Shown here piece after piece: positions 34,401 to 45,858 of a stretch of DNA of 64,000 bases (positions are counted from its first letter, which is position 1; every line of letters begins with the position of its first letter). Location of the stretch: contig JABAKD010000012.1 of NCBI GenBank assembly GCA_012845835.1, forward strand, positions 14,014,695-14,078,694, written 5' to 3'. Made by a program: the position numbers and the translations under genes. Below the pieces are notes generated by a model, which saw only the letters and a list, made by a program, of their open reading frames with translations, did not search any database and was not told the DNA's origin. The stretch comes from Undaria pinnatifida (taxonomy: Eukaryota; Sar; Phaeophyceae; Laminariales; Alariaceae).

Positions 34401-37400
34401 TTCAGCCGCTCCCCCCAAAAATAAAAACGTCATCAGACACCGAACACCCCCTCTCAGTGTATGCATGTGTGTCTACCGTATGTGTGGTCCGAGCAGGAGG
34501 GTGTGCCTGGTAGATCTTTGGGCTGCGTTGATTCTTCGAAGGCGGTGGTGGCGCTCGCCCGCAGATAGTAACGCCGTCTTATATGCCTGCGATAAAAACG
34601 CCATCATATACCGAAAATCTTCTCTCTGCGTATGTGTGTGTGTAACCCGAGCAGACGAATGTGATTGGTCAAGCTTTGGGTTGCGTTGATCGTTCGATCA
34701 CGGAGGGTGGCGTTCGCCCGCGATAAAACGACCATCACAATACACCGGAAACGTCCCTCTTTATGTGCTATTGCGCCATCATATACCGAGCACCTTATCC
34801 TTCATGTTTGTATTTTTATGTGTGGTTCGAGCAGGCGGATGTGACCGGTCAAGCTTTGAGTTGCGTTGATTATTCGAAGGCGGGGGTGGCGCTCGCCCGC
34901 AGCCCCCCCCCCCCTAAAAAAAAACACTGTATATCGAAAAACTCCCCTTTATGTACGTCTGTTTGTGGGGGTCCGAACAGGCGGATGTGATTCGTCTAGC
35001 TTTGGGTTGCGTTGATCCTTCAAAGGCGGAGGTGAGCGGGGACGGCTGCCCCGCGGTAGGCAATGGGACGGGTGGAGGCAAGCAGCAGCAGCAGCGAGAG
35101 CAGCAGCGAGAGCAGCGGCGAGATGGGCAGTGCCTCGCGCTCTCTAATACAGCCGACAACGAGTCCTTGCAGGGGCTTGTGCGCTCTGAAGGGTGGTTGT
35201 GGCTCGGCACCTTCGGGTTACCACCTATCCCTCCTGGACAGCTGGAGGAGGAGGTAAGATATGACAGGGGGTGGGGGCAGGAGGTGATATGGGGAGGGGC
35301 AAGGGGTATACTCATTTGTTGCGGGCCTTGGTCATTTCACCATTGACCATGGTTCCCTTTCGAGACCGGGGGGGGGGTGGGGGGTGATATAGGAGGGGGG
35401 GGGGGGAAGGCAGACGGGCGGGGTAGGGGAGGCAGGGAGGTGGAATAGGGGGGGGGGGGGGGGTGAGATGAGATGGGCGAAGGGAGAAGCTGAGGGGCGG
35501 GGGAGGTGGGGGGGGGCGGGGAAGGGGGTGGTATAGGACGGCGGGGGGCGAGGAGGTGAGGTAGGGCGGGGGTAAGGGAAGGGATTGTGTGAGATGGGCA
35601 GGTAGAGGGAGGAGGTGGGATGGGGTGGGGAGGAGGCGCACTGATTTGTTGCTTGCCGTAGTATTTTTACCATTGACCACGCATCCCTTTCGAGACGGAG
35701 CACCGTTCCTACTCCTAATAGACGCACCTCCAAGAGGTGGGAGGGTGGAGGTGAGTTTGAGGAAGGGAGGCAGGGGGTGGGGGTGGAGGTGAGATAGGGG
35801 TGGGGCTGGGGGGTGGGGAGGGCAGACGAGGGGGGGAGGACAGAGGGCCGGGCCATAGAGGGTACGGCATGATAAATGTTGGGTGGAGTGGTTTGTCTGG
35901 TTGATCCTCCCACATGAGGTACGGCGGGGATAGCCACTCGAGGAGAATAAGCCTCTTGGGAATGTATATACCATGGTATAATATAGTGCGTTGTGCGCTA
36001 TGTGCGAAATACCCTTGGGCACTCAATCGACGACCCTTCTTCCCACCGGCGTGATGCCTCCCTTCTGCAACCCCCCCCCGCCCCCCCCCTCGTGAACTCG
36101 CGATGTTTCTCAGATGGTTGATCTCTGGCCGAGAAAGGTGGCGAGATTCGCAGAAAGTAAAGTCGCAGGCGTCCTTCCTTTGGAGGGAAATCCTGACGCC
36201 ACGGGGCCGCTGGTGACGCCGAAAGAGGCCGGTAGCGGGAAGAAGACCCTGAAGGATGCTTGTTCAGCGTACGAGTCGATAGCGTGGGCGTTGGCGGAGC
36301 TGCGTCCGTATTTGCCGGATGTTCCGGACCCGCCTCCGAGGGTGACGGTGACGGGCTTGACGGCGCCGGTGACGGGGTTGACGGTGGCGGTGACGGCGCC
36401 GGAAATGCCGGACCAATCAGCTGCGGCCAGTGATGAGATGGATATGGATGGTATAGATAACGCAGAGTCCATTGCTGCTAGTGCTACTGGTGCTACTGCA
36501 TCAGGAGGGGGGACAGAAGCAGAAGCAGTAGCTGCAGCAAGAGGAGCAGCAGGAGCAGGCAACGGGAAGGCCTCATCGCCCAGCGCGGGCAGCGAGGAGG
36601 AGGTGAAAGAGGAGGTAGAGGAGGAGGAGGAGCAGGAGGAGGAGAAGGAGGAGGTGGCTAAAGTTTCACGGAAACGGCGGGGGCCTTACCGACGTCGGGA
36701 TAAATCATCGAAGAAGGGCAAGGAGGGCCGTGGAGGGGCGGCGGCTGGCAAGGGGAGGGCGACGAGAAAGAGGCGAAGGGTGGAGCGGACGAGTCGCAAA
36801 CGCTCCCTCCGTCAAGAGGAGGAGGAGGAGGAGGAGGAGGAAGAGAAGGAGGAGGAGGAAGAGAAGGAGGAGGAGGAGGAGGAGGAAGCGGAGGAGGAGG
36901 AGGGGAAGGAGGAGGGGGGAGGGGAGGGGGAGGGGGGGGGGGGTAAGGGACAGGTTTTGCCACGGGACGAGATGGAGGAAGAGGAGGAAGGGGGGGGGGG
37001 GGGAGGAAGAGGAGGAGGAGGAGGAGAAGGAGGAGGAGAAGAAGGAAGAAGAGGAGCAGGAGGGGGAGGAGGAGGAGCAAGAGGAGAAGGAAGAGGGGGA
37101 GGAGGACGCGAAGCAGCGGGGGAAGTAGGAGAAGACAGCGGTGCGGGAGAAATGACGGTCCAAGCTGTCAGGTCGTCTCTCCTCCGAAACACAGCCGACG
37201 AAGGCCCTAGCAAGGAGGAGGAGTGGGAAGGCATGGTGAGAAGGTTCATTCTGCACGTCGAAAGCCTCCCGCCAGGCACTGTCCAGGAAGAGCTGTCCCT
37301 TATGTTTGCGGCCGCGCTAGATCCTACCCTCGTTAGAATGCGCGCCGCGAATGCGTTGCTTGTTAACCTCGCGCAGGCGTCCGCGTCCCCGGATCCGGGG

Positions 37401-38090
37401 ATAGCAGAAGATGACAACGATGACGATGATGAAGATGAGGACGATGATAGTCGAGGGGCAGAGGGCGGCGGTGGCGGTAGTGGAGGTGGGAGTGGGACTG
37501 GCGGTGGGAGTGTGAGTGGTGTGGGTAATGGGGTTTCAAGCGCAACAGCAGCAGCAGGAGGAAGAAAAAAACGGTTCAGGGTGCGGCTGGATCTGGACGC
37601 GGTGGATGGAGAAGGACCGCCCCCTGGATTAGTGCAAGGGTTGCTCAAGGCGGTGAAAGCGGCTGCGGCGGCGGTGGAGGCGGTCGCAAGAGCGGAAGGC
37701 TGTCTAGCGGCCGCAGGAGACACTCTTAGTAGCTTGCTAAAGCTTGGGGTGGACTATAAGCGGTCGCTACCCCCCGGCCCGCGAGAGCCGATCCAACACA
37801 TCATCGCGGAAGAGCAGGCGAGGGTATTTGGGTACACGAAAGCGCACGAAAGTATCGTCAGTCTGCGGCTTGTTAAATTGCGCGAGGTCGGAGCGGGGGT
37901 AGGGGACGCGTATCGCGCTATTAGCACTGGGCCGGGGTGGAGAAGCGTGAGCCGCGAGGTGGACGCGTTGCTTTCGAGGTTTTTGGCGCACATTGGCTCG
38001 CGGTTGCCCAACATGAGACCGGACTCGAACCTGTTGAGGCTGGACCTCGAGGCTGGTAGTAGACCGGGGGCAGTGGAAATGTCGCAGTGA
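31415..38090 (+). CDS. large acidic/basic low-complexity protein, probably nuclear, function unknown
   Basis: Three exons with consistent phase 0: 31415-31954 (ATG to a CAG/GTAAAG donor), 35026-35253 (GAG/GTAAGA donor) and 36114-38090 (after TTTCTCAG, stop TGA). Product about 913 residues; other exons in the 3-kb first intron cannot be excluded. Exon 1 is Ser/Pro-rich. Exon 3 has a basic cluster (RKRRRVERTSRKRS) typical of nuclear localisation signals, then about 80 residues of nearly pure Glu, a Gly-rich stretch and an Asp/Glu run. The last 230 residues look globular and helical (RDKRSLPPG-like segments are absent from databases I can recall). PPG-x-V/L-Q-like motifs recur: IPPGQLEEE, LPPGTVQEEL, PPPGLVQGLL, LPPGPREPI. 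I do not recognise the family. Confidence 0.6.
31955..35025 (+). other. first intron of the 31415 gene
   Basis: No convincing exon. It holds degenerate telomere-like words (near 32745-32780, 32985-33000, 33265-33295), one TATTAATA (33425) and the 34.4-35.0 kb tandem repeat whose last unit abuts exon 2. Confidence 0.4.
34434..35030 (+). repeat. 150-175-bp tandem repeat, four units
   Basis: Units start near 34434, 34608, 34778 and 34928. Shared words: TGTGTGGT/CCGAGCAG, GTCAAGCTTTGGGTTGCGTT and GGCGCTCGCCCGC. The last unit runs into the acceptor of exon 2 of the 31415 gene (CCTTCAAAG), and in each unit the equivalent position reads TTCGAAGGCGG. Confidence 0.8.
35318..35760. repeat. GT-rich intron with duplicated segment and G runs
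   Basis: CCATTGACCATGGTTCCCTTTCGAGAC at about 35341 recurs with changes at 35671-35697; a third copy in reverse orientation is at 46635-46670. Between them lie many G runs of 8-14. Confidence 0.7.
36590..37110 (+). repeat. GAG/GGA trinucleotide-rich tract inside the 31415 gene
   Basis: Encodes the Glu-rich block and part of the Gly/Glu block. Tract length is probably polymorphic. Confidence 0.85.
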
Positions 38091-38519
38091 GGTTTAGGAA
38101 GCTCGCCGCGTGCAGGCAGCGGTGTTGGTTTTTTTTTTTCCCGTCTTGTTTTGTTTCGGTGGACTCTCTTCATACGATATTTTCCTAACGGCCACGATCG
38201 AACACTTTTTGAGCCGCACCCATGTTTCGGAGACAAAAACGTACTTGGAATTCGTGTGGGATAATTTGTGATGTCCCAAAAGAGTTTTTTAACCCGCCGG
38301 CAACATCGTGGGCGGGGTTAGAGAAAGCCGAGGAGCAAAAAAAATGCAGTAGGAGACAGGTCTTGTTTGGAGTGCGTCAAGATTCTTTTGACCGTAATAT
38401 ATTAGTTTTAATGTTGGGTCGCGGTCGGGCGTGGCCCGGCAAGCGGTCAAACTGCGGTCCCTCCTAGCATATTTGAATACGTGCTGCTGTTGTACCAGCA
38501 CTAGTTGTTCATGTGTACG
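38091..38519. other. 3' flank of the 31415 gene, no gene seen
   Basis: Sequence without repeat structure or supported exon; the 3' UTR should be here. Confidence 0.35.
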
Positions 38520-38810
38520 GTAGGCATGATTGGTATGCAGTAGACGTACTGGGTATAAAGTAGACGTAATAGGTTTACAGTAGATCTACTGGGTATTCGG
38601 TAGACGTACTGGGTACCAAGCATACGGTAGACGTACTGGGTATGCGGTAGACGCACTGGGTATACAGTCAGTAGATGTACTGGATACTCAGTAGACGTAT
38701 TGGGTATGCAATGGGCCTACTGGGTATGCAGTAGACGTACTAGGTATACAGCTGGCGTATTGGGTATACAGCAGGCCTACTGGGTATGCAGTAGACGTAC
38801 TGGTTCTCGC
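38520..38810 (+). repeat. 20-bp tandem repeat, about fourteen units
   Basis: Units of AGTAGACGTACTGGGTATGC with substitutions. Confidence 0.9.
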
Positions 38811-39139
38811 TCCCGGCGGAACGTTCGTTCCCACCCCTGTATAGGGTACGGGATGCTGCGCCGGACACGCACAACACTAACTAGCGCGATCGATACACGA
38901 TGGAAGAACCGATACTGAAGGTGTCTGTGATAGAAGCTAGGTACGGGGGCTTGAACGGTGGCTAGGATAGAATATAGCCAATACGGGGAGAAGAACAAGC
39001 AAAACGGTGTTGTCCACTACTGTACCATACGCTCGACTAGTAGTTTTGTTTTCTCTTAATAAAGCGTATGTATATGTGTGTGTTGTGCATTCGGCGGCAA
39101 TCGGTCACGGATCGAGAAAGCCAAGGGTGTGTTTGTTAG

Positions 39140-39725
39140 GGTACATATTATTGGGTATCCGGGTACCAGACCTGGTTGTTTTCGACATACCCCCGTAGGC
39201 ACCCAGTGTTTTTTTGGTATTGCTCGGGTAGATACTGGGGTATGAAACCTGGTTGTTTGGTCATACTCAAATGGGTACCCGGGTATTGGTTGCTTCGGTC
39301 ACTTTCGGGTAGGTACCCGGTTACCAATCCCGATTGTTTTGGTCGTACTCGGGTAGGTACCCGGTTACGAAACCTGGTTATTTTGATGTAAAGCGGCCAG
39401 GTACCCGGTACCAACCTGATTTTTTTTGGTAATACCCGGGTACGTACTGGGGTACGACACCTGGTTGTATTGGTCTGAGGTACCCGGGTGTTTGTTGTTT
39501 TGGTCACGCTCAGGTAGGTGCTCTGTTACCAAACCTGGTGGTTTTGTTCATACTCGGGTATGATAGGTACCCGGGTACCAAACCTGGTTGTTTTGGTCAT
39601 ACTCCCGGTAGATACCCGGGCACCGAACTTGGTTGTTTGGGTTGTACTCGAGTAGATACCCGGCTACCAAACCTGGGTGTTTTGGTTATATACTCGGGTA
39701 GGTACTCGGGTACCCCCAGGGTACA
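39140..39725 (+). repeat. approximately 59-bp tandem repeat, about ten units
   Basis: Units combine CCAAACCTGGTTGTTTTGGT, CATACTCGGGTAGGTACC and CGGGTACC. GGTACC occurs repeatedly, and the unit can fold on itself through GGTACCCGGGTACC. Confidence 0.85.
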
Positions 39726-39939
39726 TACCCTAGTAAACACTCCCTTGGAGAAAACGCAGGATCAAGCGTTGTGGACGAGGCCTTGTTATTGCGGAAAGCG
39801 CGGCCAGGATAGATAGACGAACCTCTTTTATCTACTGGGGAGCCAGAGACTTGTCTTGGAAGGTTCTTGCCCGGCCGCCGTCGCGGACGAAGACGATAAA
39901 ACGTTGGGTGTCACTATAGTTGTCCTGTATACCAGTCGT

Positions 39940-40900
39940 ACTTGAGGCAGTTTTTAGTCTGCACTATTTTTGAGGCTTCGGAGGGACAAGGGAACGACAA
40001 AAAAACATGTCGGCGGCTGCCGCCGTTATGCTTATTGCATTATATAACGACGGGCCGCTCGAAACACGTGAAGGGCTCTGACGGATGACTGTAATTATCT
40101 TACGTGCTATAAGCCGGTTGGTCTGCCCGGCACCCCCGTGCGACGAAAAGAGGCAACACACGAAATGACGGCTACAAGGGCATCGCCCGCAGCAAGCAGC
40201 AGCCCGGACTTCTGTTTTTTTTCGTCTGCACCACTCTTGAGGCCTCGGAGGGAGAAACGCACGAAACGGAAGGGCAGTTGGTACAGGCTGCGCAAGGCAC
40301 ATATTGAAGGCGAGGGCTTCTTATAGTTGTCGTTCGCCGTATGTCGCCGGTTAGTTTTCACACCCTTCAGAGAGAGAAAAGAGACGGAAGTAAAGGACGG
40401 TTTTGGTCTACGGTTTTGGTCTACACCCCCCCAAAGGAGTCCAGAGGGAAAACTGACGCGACCAATACCAATCGTGGAGTGAAGATGTCGGTTGACGGTC
40501 TAGTTTTGACCCGTCAAGGCGGTCTAGTTATGACCCGTCAAGGAGTATTTGGACGTAATATGTGTGGAGTGAGTTCCTTGACGGCTGTCGGTCAAGGGGC
40601 AAGAGTGCCGTCAATCCAGACATATTTGTCAACGAGGGATCTCTCTATAGTTATAGCTATGTCACGCCGCACGTGGCTGGTTAGTCTGTTTTCACGCCTT
40701 TTTGGATCTTCTGGGGGAGCAACGGACAAACAACAAAAAATCCGGTTTCAGGAGCGCATGCCTGCCGCACGAAGCGCGTGAAGAGCGAAGGTTTTTCATT
40801 AGGGTGCGGTCCTACGTCGTAGTCTACTACCCTTCGGAGGGGAACACAGAGGAGACACAAAAAAAATGACGGGCCCAAGAGCATCGGCGGTACGAGGAAG
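39940..40900 (+). repeat. degenerate approximately 190-300-bp repeats
   Basis: The motif TCTGCAC(T/C)A..TTGAGGC(T/C)TCGGAGGGA followed by a charged A-rich stretch occurs at 39958 and 40225 and in weaker form at 40370, 40690 and 40830. A smaller duplication (GACCCGTCAAGG) is at 40500-40545. No gene supported. Confidence 0.5.
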
Positions 40901-40904
40901 CATA

Positions 40905-40995
40905 CAACGCCCTGGGGCCCCAAAATCCCTCCCCATACTAACTTTAAGTAGCTTTGTCCCCGAAAAGGGTTTCCAATAGTGAAAGCGTTAAGAGA
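40905..40995 (+). repeat. dispersed repeat, copy 2
   Basis: Partner of 18838-18930, same orientation. Confidence 0.7.
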
Positions 40996-41384
40996 GACAT
41001 AACGAGGTGAGAAACAAAATGACGGTTGGCACGTCGGCACGTGAAACTCGAGGGATCATTTTCGTTGATCTACGTCATGTATATATGATAGTCGGTTTGT
41101 TTACATCGGGCTCCTTTTTGGGGATATTCAGGGGGGGAAGGTGCACACGAAACAAAATATTGGCGGTTTTGTTCCGAGATATCTATTCGCGGTGCGACGT
41201 AGCCGCGCTGCCGGGCTAGACTAGCCTAGGCGATGGTGACATTAGTGTCCGACTTGGACCTATGTCTAGGTATACGGCACTCGCGCTGCACGATGAACGG
41301 AATTACAGCAGAAGGGTGTAATAGTCCTCCTGCAGCGCCGGGGCATGTTCCAGCGGGAAATACCGGCACTGCACGATGAATGGA

Positions 41385-41580
41385 ATTACAGCAGTAAAAT
41401 GGTCCCTCTGCAGTGCCGGCATGGGCACTATAGAGGGAAATACCGGCAGTGTAGCGGCAACTGGCACTACTCCGCATACTGCCACTACTGGTTGTTCCCA
41501 CCTGTTTCTCAACCAATGTCACAGGCACTATAGCGAGCAACCGGCATTACTCGACCGACGCTATAGAGGGGACCACAACT
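41385..41580 (+). mobile_element. MITE-like element family B, copy 3
   Basis: Reads GGGCACTATAGAGGGAAAT near the left end and CGCTATAGAGGGGACCA at the right. Inside are ACTGGCACTACTCCGCATAC and CAGGCACTATAGCGAGCAAC. Closest relative is the 50.4-kb copy. Confidence 0.6.
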
Positions 41581-41734
41581 GTAGTTACCACTTGTGCTGA
41601 CTGCGCGCCTACACTATTAATAGGCGGTAGACATAGGCCGCACTTACTCACGTCGCGCTTTTGCGGCGCTATTTCTACCTGGGTCCTGAAAGAGTTTTAT
41701 CTGGTATCAGCAAGGCTGTTCAAGGGTCATGACC

Positions 41735-42005
41735 CGACGAAGGGTCATGACCCGACGCGCCCCGGGGCGAGTCAGAGGAGGGTTTCAAAATCTCACGGTT
41801 CGAGTCGGGCCAGGTTAGGTGGTGTTCGAAATCTCACGGGTCGAGCCGGGTCGGGTCGGTTGGGTTGGGTCGGGTCGGGTCGGGTCGGGTAAGGTCAGGT
41901 CGGGGTCGGGTCAAGAGCTTTTTTATTCTCCCGGGTCGGGTCGGATATGACCCTGGCCCGACCCCACCCGCGAAAACTGGCCCGACCCGTGGACAAGCCC
42001 TGGTT
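41735..42005 (+). repeat. GGGTC pentamer repeat block
   Basis: Dominated by CGGGTCGGGT words, flanked by AAATCTCACGGGTCGAG. A related block in the opposite sense is at 43310-43420 (CCCGACCCGACCC, CGTGAGATTTC). Possibly remnants of one dispersed repeat. Confidence 0.75.
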
Positions 42006-42269
42006 GTAGAAACCCTTTTAGAACTGCGCACCCACATAACTTTATGGGGATATGGGCATAACTTACATGGAATTAGGGTGTGATGAATTTGCGGTGGTGA
42101 TGAGCTTGATTGAGTCGAAGCTGACACACTACTTGGGTTGTGCACGTTTTTATTGCTCCGCCAGGCGGAAAAGTGTCATGATTTTTGAGCGAGATTTTTT
42201 TTTTTTTTCTCGCGCGCGCGCGCGCGAATTCGCCCATGAGCTCTAAACTGCACAGTAGTATTATTGCAT

Positions 42270-42730
42270 CGCGAGATATGGAGGCGGGTGGGGGGGGAGG
42301 CGGGGAGGAGTTGTCCTACCTACGGCAAAGGGTGGGATATATCGTGATGCCATGGTTATAGGTTTAGTGGAAGGGGAGTGCGTCGTGATTCCATGGTTTG
42401 GTTGGGAGGGGGGGGGGGGAGGTCATGTCGCTATGGTTTGGTTCGAAGGGGGGGGGTCATAGATCCTGCGGATATAGGTTGGGAGGGGATGTCAATGGTC
42501 CCATGGTTTGGTGGGTGGGGGCGGCGTGATGCCATGGTTAGATTGAGTGGGAGGGGGGGTCATGACTCCATGGTTTAGATTGGAGACGGGAGTCATGATG
42601 CCATAGATAGGTTGGGGGGGGGATCATGGATCCTGCGGCTACAAGTATAGGTTCGGGGGGGGGGGGGGGGGAGTCATGCTGCCATGGTTTGGTTGAGGGA
42701 GGGGATCATGATCCCACGGTTAATAGGTTA
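42270..42730 (+). repeat. degenerate 35-50-bp repeat with CCATGGTT and G runs
   Basis: About ten irregular units containing GTCATGATGCCATGGTT-like words separated by runs of 8-14 G. Confidence 0.75.
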
Positions 42731-42772
42731 GATAGTACACCAGCATGGTGGTGCCGCGAAATTCTACAGCGC

Positions 42773-42938
42773 ATTCGTTGAGACCTTCGCGGGCTGTGGC
42801 TGCAGACGCTCATTCGCTCCTCGAGCCTAGATAAATGTACTACTAAGAAAACACTATTCGTTGAGACCTTCGCGGGCTGTGGCTGCAGACGCTCATTCGC
42901 TCCTCGAGCCTAGATAAATGTACTACTAAGAAAACACA
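42773..42938 (+). repeat. 83-bp perfect tandem duplication
   Basis: Two copies starting at 42773 and 42856 (ATTCGTTGAGACCTTCGCGG) that appear identical by reading. A recent event. Confidence 0.9.
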
Positions 42939-43309
42939 CCCGTGGATCGTCCATGGATCCGTCCACTCATGCCTCCTTTTCTTTTGTCACGGCACGAACT
43001 TTTTTTTCACGGCACAGCACGGCACTTCTTGCGGGGCGGGGTGTTATGAATTATGAAACCTTCGGTCCACGAAAGTGAAATTTCCATGTGTCTCGTGCAC
43101 CTGCTAGACAGACGCACGGCGCGAGCTGGTGCGGTACGCACATCATGTGTATGTATCATACCTTTCACCTAGCCTAGTATTACTCCTGGTATACATCTAC
43201 TTCGAAGGATTTTATAAAAAATATTTCAAGGACGTCAGCCGTGAGTTCGACGACTTTCAGGTCAATACTCATCTTTGTATTTTTTATTTTAGGAATCTCG
43301 TAAGCACCG

Positions 43310-43420
43310 ATTTTCACGGGCCGGGCCGGGTCCGACCCGACCCGACCCGACCCGACCCATGATAATTGAAAACCTCCTGACCCGGCCCGTGAGATTTCTA
43401 ACACTTCCTGACCGACCATT
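43310..43420 (-). repeat. GACCC pentamer repeat, reverse relative of 41.8 kb block
   Basis: Contains five GACCC units and the flanking CGTGAGATTTC, complementary to the flank of 41735-42005. Confidence 0.7.
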
Positions 43421-43609
43421 TTCGAGAAAACGGAGTTCCAACCTTTATTGGGTATTTTGTTAGCCGAAGGGGGGGGGCGGGGGGGGCAGTAAGGCGGTGG
43501 TGTGGCAGAACAACATAGCCGCCTTCCTGGGGGAAGACGTCATACTCACTCACTCATTTCGGGCCATGAGTGCAATAATGTTTCCCCAGTTGGGCCAAAA
43601 GCGATTGTG

Positions 43610-43880
43610 GCCGCCTTGTATCGGGATACCGCCTTATTCAGACCGCCTTGTATCGGTATAACGCCTTATTCAGACCGCCTTATATCGAGATACCGCCTTA
43701 TTCAGACCTCCTTGTATCGGGATTCCGCCTTATTCAGACCGCCTTATATCGAGATACCGCCTTATTCAGACCTCCTTGTATCGGGATACCGCCTTATTCA
43801 GACCGCCTTATATGGAGATACCGCTTTGTTCAGACCTCCTTGTATCGGGATACCGCCTTATTCAGACCGCCTTACTGAGG
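43610..43880 (+). repeat. 33-bp tandem repeat, about eight units
   Basis: Units of GGGATACCGCCTTATTCAGA plus CCGCCTTGTATC. Head-to-tail without unique spacers, so a minisatellite and not a CRISPR array. Confidence 0.9.
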
Positions 43881-44024
43881 TATTGAGGTATTGCGCCTGG
43901 GACCGAAACAAGAGTTTATCATTATTAATAGAGGCCTCGCTACGTACCGTAAAGCATGACAAGGCACCTGAGACCAAAGCTATGGTGTATGGGGTTTCCT
44001 TTCGGGGGGCTTTTTTTGCGGTGG

Positions 44025-44240
44025 CTCGGGGTCACTCGCGCGAGCGTCCCCCCTGTTCCTTGGGGTCGTAGGCTCGCGCGAGTAACCTTCTTGTTGGGGT
44101 CTTCATACGCTCTCGTGCTGTTTTTTATTTTGCGATATGAACCCCCAATGGGATGGTTAGCTAGAAGAGCTACGCCACGCCAAGCTAAATCGCCTAACGG
44201 GGTTTGTCCGTGAGGTACAGAGTCACTCGAGCGAGCATGA
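44025..44240 (+). repeat. dispersed element with ACTCGCGCGAG palindrome, copy 1
   Basis: Flanked by GGTCACTCGCGCGAGC on the left and GTCACTCGAGCGAGC on the right, with GATATGAACCC and GCTACGCCACGCCA inside. A TATGA microsatellite follows directly. Related copies: 45190-45360 and 46140-46290. Confidence 0.6.
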
Positions 44241-44445
44241 TATGATATGATATGATATGATATGGTATGGTATGATATGATATGTGATATGATATGTGAT
44301 ATGATATGATATGATATGATATGATATGATATGATATGATATGTGATATGATATGATATGATATGATATGATATGATATGATATGATATGATGTGATATG
44401 ATATGATATGATATGATATGATATGATATGATATGATATGATAGC
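44236..44445 (+). repeat. (ATATG)n pentanucleotide microsatellite
   Basis: About 200 bp of GATATGATAT repeats with rare GTGAT interruptions. Confidence 0.95.
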
Positions 44446-44812
44446 TCCAAACCGATAGTGAAAATCGGGGTATTAACACCGTCGTAACATCCCCCCTGCC
44501 GCAGCCTTGACCCTCATGTTTTCCTTCCATCATGCCTCTTACTAACAAAATGACGCCTTAGTAACGCCGTTTTACAACCGAAAACCATTATTTTTTGAAG
44601 TAAATTGCTTGGGATTAGTGTCTAGGGAGGGGTTTGGGGGCTCTGAAAGGGTCAGCGCGCCTCATCTGCGCATTCCTTTAACACGCCTGCGCGACGCGCC
44701 TTGAAGGCCAGGGCATCGATCGAGGGGTTTTGGACAGGCCAGAGACCAAAGGGTACCGTACGGGGCTCCTTTCGGGAGTCTTATTTTTGCTGCTGACCCA
44801 GGCTACGGTAGC

Positions 44813-45150
44813 CGGTCGCCCCGGTGGCGTATCAGGTTATCCTCGAGCCTGGTGTAGGTTAGTTTCGTGGATTCGAGCCCCCCCGAGTGCATGCTCTCGT
44901 ATAAATTCGTGGGGACTTTTTCTTGTGCACGAATTGACTTGCGGACACCGCGAGAGCGTGAGTTAGCAACACACTCGATGAAAATCGACGAGCAGTGGGA
45001 TTGCTGAACCCTATGCGCCATAAAAGTTGAAGGCTCAAGAACCGGGGGGGGAGAAGGGACGACACCTGTGACCACGGCCAGTTCAGAAGAAGCTGGAAAG
45101 TAGACGTGCGTGTGTGAAACAAAAGAAAAGAAAAAGGAAAAGAAAAGGGG
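44813..45150 (+). mobile_element. tRNA-derived SINE-like element, copy 2
   Basis: Full-length partner of 2931-3250, same orientation: GGTGGCGTATCAGG as A-box-like and GGATTCGAGCCC as B-box-like segment, the shared body (GAGCAGTGGGATTGCTGAAC) and an AAAAGAAAAGG tail. Confidence 0.65.
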
Positions 45151-45189
45151 TGTTATTAATGTTTTTGTGAGACCTTTTTTGCAGTGGCG

Positions 45190-45360
45190 TGGGGTCACTC
45201 GCGCGAGTAAGCAACCCCCTATTTCTTTGCGATCCGAAAAATCTCGTCGTCGTGGTGTTTTGAAATCGCAACATCAATCCGAAATGGTATGGTGAGCTAC
45301 TGCGCGATCAAAATCGCCGAGAGTCTTTTTGTCCGTGAGGTACTGAGTCACTCGCGCGAG
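45190..45360 (+). repeat. ACTCGCGCGAG element, copy 2
   Basis: Bounded by GGTCACTCGCGCGAGT and GTCACTCGCGCGAGTA, followed by a TATGATAG microsatellite, the same arrangement as copy 1. Confidence 0.6.
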
Positions 45361-45830
45361 TATGATAGTATGATATAATATGATAGTATGGTAGTGTGGT
45401 AGTATGATATTATTAGTATGATATTATGATTGTATGATAGTATGATAGTACGACAGTACGACAGTATGATAGTATGATAGTATGATAGTATGATAGTATG
45501 ATATAGTATGATAGTATCTAGTATGATAGTATGATAGTATGATAGCATGCTATAGTATGATAGTATGATAGTATGATAGTATGATAGTCCGACAGTATGA
45601 TAGTATGATAGCATGCTATAGTATGATAGTATATAGTATGATAGCATGCTATAGCATGATAGTATGATAGTATGATAGCATGATATAGTATGATAGTATG
45701 ATATCATGATAGTATCATAGCATGATAGTATGATAGTATGATACCAGGTAGTATAATAGCATGATAGTATGATAGTACGATATGATATGATATGATATGA
45801 TATGATATGATATAATATATTAGTATGATA
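45360..45830 (+). repeat. (AGTATGAT)n octanucleotide microsatellite
   Basis: About 470 bp of imperfect AGTATGATAGTATGAT repeats, grading into GATAT repeats at the right end. Confidence 0.95.
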
Positions 45831-45858
45831 GTGAAAAAGGGGGGATGATAAACTGATT

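Noticed and set aside
36658-37723. Pro/Ser-rich minus-strand frames
   Set aside because: Shadow of the Glu/Gly-coding tract of the plus-strand gene.
43610-43880. CRISPR-like array of 33-bp repeats
   Set aside because: Repeats are directly adjacent with no unique spacers, in a eukaryotic context; a minisatellite explains them.
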